64,000 nt of DNA from Acidobacteriaceae bacterium (GTDB lineage: Bacteria; Acidobacteriota; Terriglobia; Terriglobales; Acidobacteriaceae): contig CAHJWI010000001.1 of the NCBI GenBank assembly GCA_903642225.1, positions 1 to 64,000 on the forward strand, in the 5' to 3' direction. Each line of letters begins with the position of its first letter. Within the stretch, counting starts at the first letter, position 1. Made by a program: the position numbers and the translations under genes. Shown here piece after piece: positions 17,600 through 26,735 of the stretch. The notes beneath the pieces were generated by a model. That model was not told where the DNA came from, made no database searches, and was given only the letters and a program-made list of their open reading frames with translations.

Positions 17600-19420
17600 T
17601 TAGCGGCGGCTGGATGCAGTACGTCCCTGGATGGTCTTACCAGGTCCGGCGCTCTGCTTCTTCCGCGCACGCTTCGCGGCAATCTCGCGCATCTCCCGGC
17701 CAAGCGGACTCTGGTTCATGGCGAACTGCATCAGCACCATCAACACGTTGCCGACGCACCAGTACAGGCCCAGGCCCGATGCATAATTCCAGGTGATGAA
17801 CAGCGAAAAGGCCGGCATCATGAAGGCCATCATCCGTTGCTGGGCAGGGTCAACACCCGGGCTCGGCATGTAGAACGACACCAGAAACTGCGAGACAACA
17901 AGGAAAATCGGCAGAATATGGTACGGGTCAGCGGCGGTAAGGTCATGCAGCCAAAACCAGTGCGCCTGCCGCAACTCAAACACCTTGGGAATGGTCGACA
18001 GCATGGCAAACAGCAGCGGCAACTGAATCAGTGTCGGGATGCAGCCACCCCACATGCTCACGCCGTTTTCCTTCTGCAGCGCCATAATCTCCGCGTTCAT
18101 GTCCGCGCGCTTGGGGTCGGTCACCTTGTACTTGGCATACTTCGCCTTTACCGCGTCCATCTGCGGCTGAATGCGCTGCATCTTCAGCGCCGACTTCATC
18201 GTCAGGATGCGCAGCGGAATTAGCACCGCATTGATAATGAGCGTAAGCACCACAATCGCCCAGCCCCAGTTGCTCGCCAGGTGGTCGTGTACCCAGTACA
18301 GCGACACGAACAGCGCCTTCGCAATAGGGCCAAAGAAGCCAAAATCCAGCATCGGCTCAAGTGTTGCTGAAGAACCGGCAACCTGCACGGCGCGTAGCAC
18401 AGGAACCGACTTTGGACCGGCAAAGATTCGCACGCGGCTTACGCCTTCGGTAGAACCAACGGCGACGCCGGGCAGGGGCACATCCGCGCTCTTGCCAGAC
18501 GGCTTTCCATTCCGCTGCAACTTCTGCACGTCAATCTGGCGCGAGAACGTCACCGCTGTTCCGTTTGCCGCATCGTTCGGCAGCATCACGGCCGCGAAAT
18601 ACTGGTCGGCAACGCCGGCAAACTGCAGCGGGCTGTTCAGGGTTTCGCCACCAACAATCTTCTTGAACGCGGTGTGCTCTTCCTTGCCGTCGCGCATCGT
18701 CTCAAGCGTCGTTGCGTTGTAGTCCAGCGCCTGCTCCTGATCCCCAAATCCTCCAGGCCACGACAACAGCGCACGAACGGGTGCGCCGTTCCGAAGCACA
18801 GAAATCTCTGAGCCGATCACGTAGGTTTCATCGAAACGAAAGGTCTTCGTCACGTCGAAGCCATTCTGGGCGTAGTGGAAGCTCAGGGTCTGCGGTGCCG
18901 CTAGCGTGCCGCTGCCGGAGGAAACAAATAGCGCTGTGTTCAGCCCGTCGGTCAGTGCCTGGTCATAGGTATGCAACGACAATGGATATCCATAGTGCTG
19001 GGCCGCCGCACCGTTTACCAGGTCGAGGGGAGCCCCATATCGATCTTTCTGCCCTTTCAAAATCCACGAGCGAACTGCCGCTCCCTTGGTCGAGAACACG
19101 ATCCGGTACAGCTGGTTTTCGACGGTGACGGTGCTCTCTGCCGATCCAACAACCACCGGCGCTGCCGTTTGCTGCACAGCCTGCGCGTTGAACGCAGCGG
19201 TACTGCCCGTGGGTGAAGACGGCGTCACCGGCTGGGGTGCACCATTCGCCCCCTGCTGCGTCGTCGACGCGGTTGCGGTGGGCTTCTGCAACGCTTCCGT
19301 CTTGCGGCTGCGATAGAACTGCGACGCGGCAAATACAACAACCATTGCCAGCATGGCGTACAGCAGGAGCTTGTTTTCGGAGCCGCCGCCGCTCGCGTTG
19401 GGATTACGAATTTCTGCCAA
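17600..19420 (-). CDS. yidC: Membrane protein insertase YidC
   Basis: 606 residues from a TTG start preceded by AGGAAG. An N-terminal transmembrane anchor (LLLYAMLAMVVVFAASQF) and a Pro/Thr/Ala linker lead into the large periplasmic beta-supersandwich domain (about residues 80-360). The five-helix 60KD_IMP core follows (WGWAIVVLTLIINAVLIPLR, WGGCIPTLIQLPLLFAM). This is the Gram-negative form of YidC, which inserts and folds inner-membrane proteins alone or with SecYEG. The basic C-terminus (KRARKKQ) is common in ribosome-binding YidCs. Confidence 0.97.
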   Translation of the reverse strand: MAEIRNPNASGGGSENKLLLYAMLAMVVVFAASQFYRSRKTEALQKPTATASTTQQGANGAPQPVTPSSPTGSTAAFNAQAVQQTAAPVVVGSAESTVTVENQLYRIVFSTKGAAVRSWILKGQKDRYGAPLDLVNGAAAQHYGYPLSLHTYDQALTDGLNTALFVSSGSGTLAAPQTLSFHYAQNGFDVTKTFRFDETYVIGSEISVLRNGAPVRALLSWPGGFGDQEQALDYNATTLETMRDGKEEHTAFKKIVGGETLNSPLQFAGVADQYFAAVMLPNDAANGTAVTFSRQIDVQKLQRNGKPSGKSADVPLPGVAVGSTEGVSRVRIFAGPKSVPVLRAVQVAGSSATLEPMLDFGFFGPIAKALFVSLYWVHDHLASNWGWAIVVLTLIINAVLIPLRILTMKSALKMQRIQPQMDAVKAKYAKYKVTDPKRADMNAEIMALQKENGVSMWGGCIPTLIQLPLLFAMLSTIPKVFELRQAHWFWLHDLTAADPYHILPIFLVVSQFLVSFYMPSPGVDPAQQRMMAFMMPAFSLFITWNYASGLGLYWCVGNVLMVLMQFAMNQSPLGREMREIAAKRARKKQSAGPGKTIQGRTASSRR

Positions 19421-19665
19421 GTGCTTCCTCTTATTCGGGGCTGTTTAAACCTTGCCTGCGACCAACGCCAGGCAAATGTTGTATAAGCTGCCTGGGGCGT
19501 CATGCTGCCCGGAGCGTCGTGCCTGCCCACATTCATTGTAAGTGCCGATAGGTGCAGGCACGCTGGCCTATCCTGCTTTCCGGCGATCCCGGATGTTTTC
19601 CCGGCGAACTAAACTTTCACCACTGGGCTGTTACGCTTATGCAACCTGTAGAGTCTGGAGAGTTC

Positions 19666-20194
19666 ATGCTCTGTTCTCGTTTGCACCTCGGATGCCTGTT
19701 CTGTGTAGCGGCCCTGGCTCCCATGCCGGCATCTACACAAACGGCCTCTGACAAAGCCGGCATCCTGCACACCGTCGATCTGCAATACGAGTACTTCGAG
19801 CAGCGGAACGCAGCGGCCTACGGCGGCCTGTTCACAACCGGCGGCACCTTCATTTCCATGCCGGGGCTAAAGATCGACGGACGTCGCGACATCATCGACG
19901 CGAATGCCAAATTCTTCGTCTACATGAACGTCGACAAGACACGAATGCTCTAAAAGCCCCCGCATCAAATTTGTCGATTTGCGCACCGCAATCGTCTACA
20001 GCCCTTGGAGCGGCCTGTGGATGAGGGGCGAAACCCAGGAGCAGTCGGGCTATCTCATCATGGTGCTCCGGAAGGCTGGCAAAGAGTGGCAGATCAATTC
20101 CGCCACCAACGCGGCCAACGCTATGGGAGCCAGAGATTTCGACCTCGTGGACTACGACCCACGAGACCCCAAGTGGAGTGGCAAAGCTCAATAG
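19666..20194 (+). pseudogene. Frameshifted NTF2-like (SnoaL/DUF4440-type) secreted protein
   Basis: The ATG at 19666 has GGAGAG upstream and a signal peptide (LHLGCLFCVAALAPMPASTQ). The frame encodes VDLQYEYFEQRNAAAYGGLF and ends at a TAA at 19951. The next frame (+1) then continues without interruption as SPRIKFVDLRTAIVYSPWSG through LIMVLRKAGKEWQINSATNA to a TAG at 20194. Both parts together form one NTF2-like fold of about 175 residues with a helix, then beta-hairpins ending in the WQI strand typical of DUF4440. It lies on the opposite strand inside the yidD-yidC gap. It is either a recent pseudogene or contains a sequencing error; recoding at CTC TAA is a remote possibility. Confidence 0.7.
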
Positions 20195-20213
20195 ATCGAC
20201 GCGCCGCTTGCCC

Positions 20214-20429
20214 TCAGCGCAGGGGAACCTGGTCGAGACCGCCTTTGCTGAAAGGATGGCACCGCGCAACACGTCTCACGGCAAGCCACGTCCCGCGTAC
20301 AAGGCCAAAACGAGCAACGGCAACTTCAGCATACTCGGAACAGGTCGGCACATACCTGCACCCACCTACACCGAAACCATGCAGCACCGGCGACACAATA
20401 TACCGGTATAGCCGGAACAGAAAGCCCAT
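20214..20429 (-). CDS. yidD: Membrane protein insertion efficiency factor YidD
   Basis: 71 residues with the YidD signature: [16 protein letters not shown], then [11 protein letters not shown] and [19 protein letters not shown]. It is a small inner-membrane-associated protein that helps YidC-dependent insertion. It starts three bases after the rnpA stop. In most genomes yidC follows directly, but here the frameshifted NTF2-like gene lies between them on the other strand. Confidence 0.95.
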   Translation of the reverse strand: MGFLFRLYRYIVSPVLHGFGVGGCRYVPTCSEYAEVAVARFGLVRGTWLAVRRVARCHPFSKGGLDQVPLR

Positions 20430-20432
20430 CTG

Positions 20433-20939
20433 TCAGGACCCGGTCTTCACGGCATTATTCGGCTTTTTCGGCGCTGGCTTGTTCTTCGACACACCCTTGC
20501 GTTCCCTGAGAGGTGTCGGACTCTGGGGCTTGTCGGCCAGCTTGCGAACCGTCTGGAACGCCTGTGCCACCTCTGACTCCAACTCCGCCCAACTCAAGGT
20601 CAGGTACGTGCGGCGGGGATGCAGCACGACATCCACCGGCAAATCGCTCAACAACCCGGCCTGCCGGCGGACAGCCTCCCGCAACCGCCGCTTGATGCGA
20701 TTCCGATCGTGCGCCTTGCCCAGCACCTTGCCTACAGTCAAACCAACGCGAGGGCCTTCCGGAGGCACAGGCACATTCTTTTTGAGCTCCGCTAACGGCA
20801 CCCGCTTCGCGAAGAAAAAGCTCATCTCCTTCGCATAGTGCTTGCGTGCCACCTTGTATACGGCCTGAAAGTCCGCATGGCGGCGAAGCCTAAGCTGACC
20901 TGCGGGTATAACAGAGAGATTCATCGGCAACGGCTGCAT
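20433..20939 (-). CDS. rnpA: Ribonuclease P protein component
   Basis: Up to 168 residues; the start could be the ATG at 20939 or that at 20924 (MNLSVIPAGQLRLRR). Neither has a strong ribosome-binding site. The RnpA signature is clear: RVGLTVGKVLGKAHDRNRIKRRLREAVR, shortened here, with conserved basic residues that bind the catalytic RNA and the pre-tRNA leader. An unusual basic tail follows (ERKGVSKNKPAPKKPNN). It is part of the rpmH-rnpA-yidD transcript. Confidence 0.95.
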   Translation of the reverse strand: MQPLPMNLSVIPAGQLRLRRHADFQAVYKVARKHYAKEMSFFFAKRVPLAELKKNVPVPPEGPRVGLTVGKVLGKAHDRNRIKRRLREAVRRQAGLLSDLPVDVVLHPRRTYLTLSWAELESEVAQAFQTVRKLADKPQSPTPLRERKGVSKNKPAPKKPNNAVKTGS

Positions 20940-20955
20940 TCAGCACTCAAGCAGG

Positions 20956-20981
20956 GAAGGGCAGACCGAAGTCTGCCCTTC
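20956..20981 (-). other. Stable hairpin between rpmH and rnpA
   Basis: A perfect 11-base stem (GAAGGGCAGAC paired with GTCTGCCCTTC) closes a TTCG loop on the minus-strand transcript, giving a C(UUCG)G tetraloop, an exceptionally stable type. No T-tract follows, so it is not a typical intrinsic terminator. It sits 17 bases upstream of the first possible rnpA start and may set the rpmH:rnpA ratio by attenuation, RNA processing or mRNA stability. Confidence 0.65.
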
Positions 20982-21035
20982 TTGAAAGACGGTATTGCTC
21001 CTCGGCCACTGATGGCGAAGCACGGAACAAACAAA

Positions 21036-21191
21036 CTAGTCGCGGAAGCCGGCAGAGACGGCGATCTTGTGACGACCCTTGGCGCGACGGCGGTTCAACA
21101 CATTCTGACCGGCCTTGGTCTTCATGCGAGTCAAAAAACCGTGGGTCTTGGCGCGGCGGCGGCGATTGGGCTGAAATGTACGCTTTGGCAT
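21036..21191 (-). CDS. rpmH: 50S ribosomal protein L34
   Basis: 51 residues, [20 protein letters not shown] and so on to [13 protein letters not shown], near-perfect for L34. The ATG at 21191 has AGGAG nine bases upstream. L34 is a component of the large subunit near the exit tunnel. It heads the rpmH-rnpA-yidD-yidC series. dnaA, often divergent from rpmH, is replaced here by an S53 protease gene. Confidence 0.98.
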   Translation of the reverse strand: MPKRTFQPNRRRRAKTHGFLTRMKTKAGQNVLNRRRAKGRHKIAVSAGFRD

Positions 21192-21231
21192 GGAAAATGA
21201 TCTCCTGCTGGGGAAGGGCTCTGCTACACCC

Positions 21232-21299
21232 TTGTCCTGAGCTGTAATGTGAATGTCCGGGTACCGGCGCTCTGATGGCACCAGCCACGCTCAGGACAA
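21232..21299 (-). promoter_or_regulatory. Possible structured 5' leader of rpmH
   Basis: Perfect 11-base inverted arms TTGTCCTGAGC (21232-21242) and GCTCAGGACAA (21289-21299) are 46 bases apart, 41 bases upstream of the L34 start. The enclosed segment includes a second near-palindrome, CCGGGTACCGG (about 21257-21267). The transcript could fold into a long stem with an inner hairpin, like a ribosomal-protein leader. No known leader class is recognised; function is inference. Confidence 0.5.
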
Positions 21300-21364
21300 C
21301 CTCTCCAGCATACCGCAAAATTTACAGACGCACCATTGTTGAGTGGACCATGGTGCAATCTACG

Positions 21365-24229
21365 CTATTGCACAACCAACGTAAAGTTCGTCGTGGCCGT
21401 CACACTGCCACCTGGGTACGACTGCGCCGTAATCACATAGTTGTACGTCCCTGCATTACTGGGCGTAGTCGGTGTAGTGCTTAGCGGTGCCGTTCCACTC
21501 CCACAGCCGAGAGCACCCAGTGTCGCCATCGTCAAGCCAGCTGCCAGCAAACCACCGGCGAACGTTCGCCTCCGTCGCAGCGCGACTCCGCCCAGCAAAA
21601 ATCCGCCGAACGCAAAAGCAGCCCATGGGCGCGACCGCAAAGCCGAGTCATTCTGCGCAGTCAAAATCCCCTGCGACGCCGTACCCACCGAAGCGCTGCC
21701 ATTACAGGTGCTGGTCAACGACTGGTACGTGAACGGTGCCGTTACAGTGCTGCGAGCGGCAATGCTCGTATCCAGAAACACAGTGTTGCTGGAGCTCGTC
21801 TGATCCCCGTTTCCGCCAATGAAACAACCAGCAGCCGCACTCGATCCAGTTGCCGGCGCAATGCTGAACAACACCAGACCAGAGTAGTTTGACGACGAAA
21901 GAACAATACTTGAAGTCCCGGTCTTACCCGACACCACGGTCAAAGTCGACGACGGCGTCAGCGAAAGTGCAAAGGTGCCCGTAGCGGCTCCTGTCACAAA
22001 CGTCACCGACGTCGTCGCCGAAGCGTAACTTCCATCTCCGCTATACGAAACGACAAGCGTGTGTGTCCCGGCAGCAAGCGCAGACGTGGTCAGAGTGTAG
22101 CTGTACCCTCCGGAAGCAAGTGTTGCCGCCGTCGCGGTGCCACCGTCCACAGCCAACGTCACCGTACCCGTCGGGGTTGTGCTTGTGCTTGTACCACCCA
22201 CCGTAATGGTGAACGTGGCCACAATGGCGGTTTGCGTAGCAAGCGATGCGACCAGGGTCGGCGTTTGCGCGCTCGGATTTGCAGATGCCGTCACTGCCGA
22301 CGAAAACGCCGCCATGTTCACGGAGCCAAGTCCCGTGGCTTGGTCGTACCCCGAGCCAGTTAGAAATCCCACCACGCCGTTTACGCAACCCGTAGTGCCT
22401 GCCAGGCATGGCACCTGGTTGCTGCCGGAGACGACATCGTTAAACACCGCCGCATTGCTGCTTGCCAGCGAGTACAGCAGCGGATTCACATTGCCCAGCC
22501 GCACGCCGCCATTCGCCTGCTCCACAATTGCCAGCAATCCTGCAAAACTGGGCGCGGCAAGGCTCGTACCAGCCACCGCCAGCGCGCTCGTGGTTGTCGT
22601 GGTGCACTGGCCCGTGTACGTCGTTCCGCTTTCGACACTCGTGTAGGTGGGATCCGCGGTGCAGAAAAAGTACGGGTCGTGGCCTGACGCAGAGAACGCC
22701 ACATCAGGAACATCGCGCGCATTGTCGGCGGGAACACCTGTGCCCCCCTGCCACAGCGGCTTGCTGAAGATGGCACTCGCACCACCGCCGCCGGAGTAGA
22801 TCGTTCCCGATGAACTTTCATTCCATGCAGCCTCTGGGATATAGCCAAGAGCCGAACCACGCTGGCTGTTGTTCGTCGCGCTCCAGTATGTGCCTCCTCC
22901 ATCCACCAGCACAGTACCGCCGACGCCGGTAGCATAGGGCGAACTCGCCGGATAATTCACTTGCGCGCCATCATACGCAAGCGGAGACGTCGAGATGTCG
23001 CAACCTGCCGCGCCGGAATCTCCGCTAGAATTCACAAAAGTCTGCCCCTGCGCACTGGCCTGCCGCAGAAATGGCTCAACGGTATACACCGACGTAACAC
23101 CTTCAGCAGCCTCACACGCCCCGTAACTCATGGTGATAATCTGGCCGGCGTTCGTTGTGATCGCGTATTCCAAAGCCGTAATCACGTCCGGGTTTCGGAT
23201 GGACCCGCTTCCATCGCCGGTATACACAAAGTTGATGGTGGCACCGGGCGCAACCCCACCAGCAAACTCCAGATCGGCTTCCGACTCGGACTCATCGATC
23301 GTATACACGGTTGACACACCGGAGTTTGGTACCAGTGTTAGTACGGGCGCCTTCACTGCCTGACCTGTAAGTGTCTGGAAATAGCCCAGCTGCGCCGTGT
23401 TCACGGCTGTCTGGCCAATCACGGCAATGGTGACACCCGCTCCCGTATAGCCGGAGCTGACCAGCGAATTTGCACCGTAAATCTGACGCACATCGTACGG
23501 CACAAGTTCATGAATGGTCGCACCGAAAGTGCCGGTACCTGTAAGCTCCCCCGACTGCCGGGCCTGGAGCTCTGCCGGCGTTAAGGTACGCTTCACCACG
23601 TGCGGTTCCATCCGGTAGCTGTTCAATCCCTGCACGCCGCTGATCACATCGCGAAAGGCAGATGGCACCGACGGCACCGAAGTATTGCTGAAGAACGTCT
23701 GCCCGTTACGTTGATACCGGCTAAAACGCGTCCCAAACGCACTCTGCGCCGCTGCAGCCGTACCGGTGAACTGGATCAGATTACGGCTCGCACTCACACC
23801 CACAACAGAAAACCCCTGCGACACGAGCCAGTTACGCAGCACCTGCACATCCTGGTCAGACACGCCAAAGCTGGTACCAAACTGCGCTGGCGTCAGCCAC
23901 TGGTGATAACGCGCCGACGCGGGGTTCTGCTGATCCAGCAGCATCTGGTCCAGAGCCGCATTCTGCTGCGCACTGGGCGCAAGTACAAGTGACATCAAGC
24001 CCAGTTCGGCATTGCCGGACACCTCCCCCAGCGCAGTCGATACCTGCAGCCGGCGAGACACCACCTGGGGCAGCGTAGCCCGCGACGTCAGCGAAACATC
24101 TGACCGCAGCCGGTTCGGCAACTCGGTGGCATGTAGTAGCGGAGCGGCCACAGCGAGTATAGGCAGCAGGGCAGTGGTGGAGCGAACACGCGAAAGAATC
24201 ATCGGCACGACGTTTCCTGTTCCAGACAT
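21365..24229 (-). CDS. S53 family (sedolisin/pseudomonalisin-type) serine-carboxyl protease with Ig-like repeat
   Basis: About 954 residues. A signal segment (TTALLPILAVAAPLLHA) is followed by the pro-kumamolisin activation domain (about 45-200). The catalytic domain has the Glu-x3-Asp pair (ESEAD), the oxyanion Asp in NSSGDSGAAGC and the catalytic serine in AGTSLAAPSFAG. A bacterial Ig-like domain (FTITVGGTSTSTTPTGTVTL) and a hydrophobic segment with basic residues (GGVALRRRR) come near the end, and then a lipobox-like LGALGCGSG. S53 proteases work at acidic pH, fitting an acidic-soil habitat. The ATG at 24229 was chosen; an internal ATG at 24202 is possible. Confidence 0.92.
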   Translation of the reverse strand: MSGTGNVVPMILSRVRSTTALLPILAVAAPLLHATELPNRLRSDVSLTSRATLPQVVSRRLQVSTALGEVSGNAELGLMSLVLAPSAQQNAALDQMLLDQQNPASARYHQWLTPAQFGTSFGVSDQDVQVLRNWLVSQGFSVVGVSASRNLIQFTGTAAAAQSAFGTRFSRYQRNGQTFFSNTSVPSVPSAFRDVISGVQGLNSYRMEPHVVKRTLTPAELQARQSGELTGTGTFGATIHELVPYDVRQIYGANSLVSSGYTGAGVTIAVIGQTAVNTAQLGYFQTLTGQAVKAPVLTLVPNSGVSTVYTIDESESEADLEFAGGVAPGATINFVYTGDGSGSIRNPDVITALEYAITTNAGQIITMSYGACEAAEGVTSVYTVEPFLRQASAQGQTFVNSSGDSGAAGCDISTSPLAYDGAQVNYPASSPYATGVGGTVLVDGGGTYWSATNNSQRGSALGYIPEAAWNESSSGTIYSGGGGASAIFSKPLWQGGTGVPADNARDVPDVAFSASGHDPYFFCTADPTYTSVESGTTYTGQCTTTTTSALAVAGTSLAAPSFAGLLAIVEQANGGVRLGNVNPLLYSLASSNAAVFNDVVSGSNQVPCLAGTTGCVNGVVGFLTGSGYDQATGLGSVNMAAFSSAVTASANPSAQTPTLVASLATQTAIVATFTITVGGTSTSTTPTGTVTLAVDGGTATAATLASGGYSYTLTTSALAAGTHTLVVSYSGDGSYASATTSVTFVTGAATGTFALSLTPSSTLTVVSGKTGTSSIVLSSSNYSGLVLFSIAPATGSSAAAGCFIGGNGDQTSSSNTVFLDTSIAARSTVTAPFTYQSLTSTCNGSASVGTASQGILTAQNDSALRSRPWAAFAFGGFLLGGVALRRRRTFAGGLLAAGLTMATLGALGCGSGTAPLSTTPTTPSNAGTYNYVITAQSYPGGSVTATTNFTLVVQ

Positions 24230-24351
24230 CAAAGCTCTTGGGACTGGAAACGTCCCGACTCTTTGGACGCACAGGATATCGCGTCAGAGTACAGGCGGGG
24301 TGGAGAAGTTTGATGAAGTCGAATGCCGCTTTGGGAAAGTTCTGAGAACAG

Positions 24352-25245
24352 CTAGCCAACGTAGCCTGGCCGACCAAGCCACCCGAGTGCCTGCGTTAGC
24401 CATTGCTTTTGTCCCTTGCGATCGACGATCGCATCCAGAAATCCATGACTCAGCAAGAACTCCGACCGCTGGAACCCCTCCGGCAGCTTCTGCCGTATCG
24501 TCTGCTCGATGACACGGGGCCCGGCAAAGCCGATCAGTGCACCGGGTTCCGCCACATTCAGGTCGCCCAGCATCGCAAAGCTCGCCGTCACACCACCGGT
24601 CGTCGGGTCCGTCATCAGGCTGATGTATGGCACGCCCGCCTGCGCCAGCCGTCCCAGCGCGGCCGAGATCTTGGCCAATTGCATCAGGCTCGCGATCCCC
24701 TCCATCATCCGCGCTCCACCGGACGCTGAGACGATCACCAATGGATGACCCGTTTCGCGCGACCGGTCCACGGCTCGAGCAATGGTTTCTCCCACCACTG
24801 CCCCCATGGACCCGCCGATAAAGCCATACTCCATTACCGATAGCACCACCGGGTGTGGGCCGATACAGCCAATTGCATTCACGATCGCGTCGTTCAGCCC
24901 CGTCTTTTTTTGCGCTTCAGCAAGTCGTCGCTTATAGGGCTTCAGGTCCGTAAACTCCAGCGGATCGGTCGAGCGCAGGTCCAAATCGATCAGGCTATAG
25001 CCGGGCTCCAGCAACAAAGCCACCCGAGAACGAGCATCCAGCTTGAAGTGGTAGCTGCAGTGCGGGCACACATGCGCATTGGTCTCCAGCTCCGCCCGAA
25101 AGATGGGTTTGCCGCATTCCGGGCACTTTACCCACAAACCTTCGGTGCGTACAGATCCGTTCTTCCGTGGGTCCGTCGGGTCAGCAGGCGGAACCGCTGA
25201 GGCTTCGATGCCGATGGAGCCGTTCTGTCGTTTAAACCAGCTCAT
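24352..25245 (-). CDS. accD: Acetyl-CoA carboxylase carboxyltransferase subunit beta
   Basis: 297 residues from the ATG at 25245 (MSWFKRQNG), the usual AccD start; a frame extension of 15 codons upstream is not expected in the family. The N-terminal four-cysteine zinc finger is CPECGKPIF to HVCPHC. The carboxyltransferase core includes VIVSASGGARMMEG, PYISLMTDPTTGGVTASFAM and IGFAGPRVIEQT. With AccA it transfers carboxyl from biotin to acetyl-CoA, the first step of fatty-acid synthesis. It is divergent from the EAL-HDOD gene. Confidence 0.97.
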   Translation of the reverse strand: MSWFKRQNGSIGIEASAVPPADPTDPRKNGSVRTEGLWVKCPECGKPIFRAELETNAHVCPHCSYHFKLDARSRVALLLEPGYSLIDLDLRSTDPLEFTDLKPYKRRLAEAQKKTGLNDAIVNAIGCIGPHPVVLSVMEYGFIGGSMGAVVGETIARAVDRSRETGHPLVIVSASGGARMMEGIASLMQLAKISAALGRLAQAGVPYISLMTDPTTGGVTASFAMLGDLNVAEPGALIGFAGPRVIEQTIRQKLPEGFQRSEFLLSHGFLDAIVDRKGQKQWLTQALGWLGRPGYVG

Positions 25246-25384
25246 CCCGTCGCCTTTCAGTGTAACCCCCCTTTGCTCTCCATTCAGCACCGGACGCGTA
25301 GGCGGCTGCCTGCCGGCTCAGCCTTTGCTCCGCTTCAACTGTTCGCCTTCCTTGCCGATGAAGCAGCTAAGGATCTGCCCACCC

Positions 25385-26629
25385 ATGCCCCAATGGCTTG
25401 AACAATCGCAGTCGCGCGAGAATGCAGAACACTTTTGCCGCTTTGTTGCGCGTCAGCCCATCCTCGACCGTTCGCGACACACCTTTGGCTACGAGCTGCT
25501 CTTTCGCACCGGGTGGGAGAATCGCTTCTGCGCCGACGGCGAGCTTGCCTCGCGCCACATCATTGACAACGCCGTCTCGTTTGGCATGGATTCCCTCGTA
25601 GGGCAGTCCGTTCCGTTTGTCAATTGCACGCGAGATCTATTGCTCAAAGGCCTGCCCACACTGTTGCCTAGTAGTACAGTGCTTGAACTGTTGGAAGACA
25701 TCGAGGTCGACGAGGATTTGATGACGGCGTGCAAGCAGTTGTGTGCGCAGGGCTACAAGCTCGCCCTTGACGACTATGACTTCGGCGATCAGTGGGAGCC
25801 GCTCATGGGCTATATCAGCTACGTCAAAGTCGATTTCCGCACCACAACATCACCCCAGCGTCGAGATCTGCTGCGCCGGTTGCGCTTCCATTCCCTCCTT
25901 TTTGTTGCAGAAAAGGTAGAAGACGAAGCGGAGTTCAAGCTCGCCATGGACGAAGGCTTTCACCTTTTCCAGGGCTACTTTTTCACTAGGCCGGTCGTAC
26001 TTGGCCGTCCGGCGCTCACCACCATCATCAATCGTTTTCGTTTTGTAGCAGAGCTCAGCAAGCCCGTCTTCAACGCAACGGAAATCACTCGCTTTCTCAA
26101 GGAAGAGCCGACCATTACCTACCGCCTGCTGCGGCTCGCCAACTCCGCCGCCGTCGGTGTGCGTGAGCCTTTGACCAATCTCCGAACAGCCCTCGCTATG
26201 ATCGGCGAGGAGCAGTTCCGCAAAATGGCCTTTGCCGCCATGACAAGTGAGCTGTGCGGCACCCAGACGTTGGAAACTCTCCAATTCGTTCTGCAGAAGG
26301 CTCGCTTTTGCGAACTCATGGCTCCTGACCTCAATATGGACAGCACCGAACTTTATCTCTTCGGCATGATCGCCGTCCTGCAATCCACGCTTCACCTCTC
26401 CAGCGCAGACCTGGCCGAAACACTCAAGCTGCGGCCGCAACTCGTGGCAGCCCTGCAGGGCGACACCAACGACTACCTACTGCTGCTGAGCCTGTTTGAC
26501 GCCCACAGCAGCGGCGACTGGACAACCCTGAGTAAGGTTGCAGCCCAGCTCGGCCGCCGCGAAGAAACCGTCAGTGCGCGTTGTCACGAGGCTCAAATCT
26601 GGGCGCAAGGCATCATGGCAGTCGCTTGA
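25385..26629 (+). CDS. EAL and HDOD domain signalling protein (YuxH type)
   Basis: About 414 residues from the ATG at 25385, with AAGGA about ten bases upstream; an ATG at 25358 is the alternative. The N-terminal half is an EAL-type fold with YELLFR in place of EALxR, FVNCT, LELLED, LDDYDFGD, VKVD, AEKVED and QGYFF. Most metal and substrate positions are kept although the motifs diverge. The C-terminal half (about 210-414) is HDOD, with ITYRLLRLANSAAVG and IGEEQFRKMA. Such proteins are c-di-GMP effectors or phosphodiesterases; activity is uncertain. The GGDEF gene follows 106 bases downstream on the same strand. Confidence 0.87.
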   Translation: MPQWLEQSQSRENAEHFCRFVARQPILDRSRHTFGYELLFRTGWENRFCADGELASRHIIDNAVSFGMDSLVGQSVPFVNCTRDLLLKGLPTLLPSSTVLELLEDIEVDEDLMTACKQLCAQGYKLALDDYDFGDQWEPLMGYISYVKVDFRTTTSPQRRDLLRRLRFHSLLFVAEKVEDEAEFKLAMDEGFHLFQGYFFTRPVVLGRPALTTIINRFRFVAELSKPVFNATEITRFLKEEPTITYRLLRLANSAAVGVREPLTNLRTALAMIGEEQFRKMAFAAMTSELCGTQTLETLQFVLQKARFCELMAPDLNMDSTELYLFGMIAVLQSTLHLSSADLAETLKLRPQLVAALQGDTNDYLLLLSLFDAHSSGDWTTLSKVAAQLGRREETVSARCHEAQIWAQGIMAVA

Positions 26630-26735
26630 ACTATGTGCCGGAGCTGCCCACACCTCTCCATTGGCACTCCAACAAAATCTAAGGTGGGCGACAAAGCTTG
26701 GCAAGTCTGCACGAACGGAAGGAGGCTGTACGTTG

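Noticed and set aside
20956-20981. Calling the rpmH-rnpA hairpin an intrinsic terminator
   Set aside because: It lacks a T-run on the 3' side and the downstream genes form one expected transcript.
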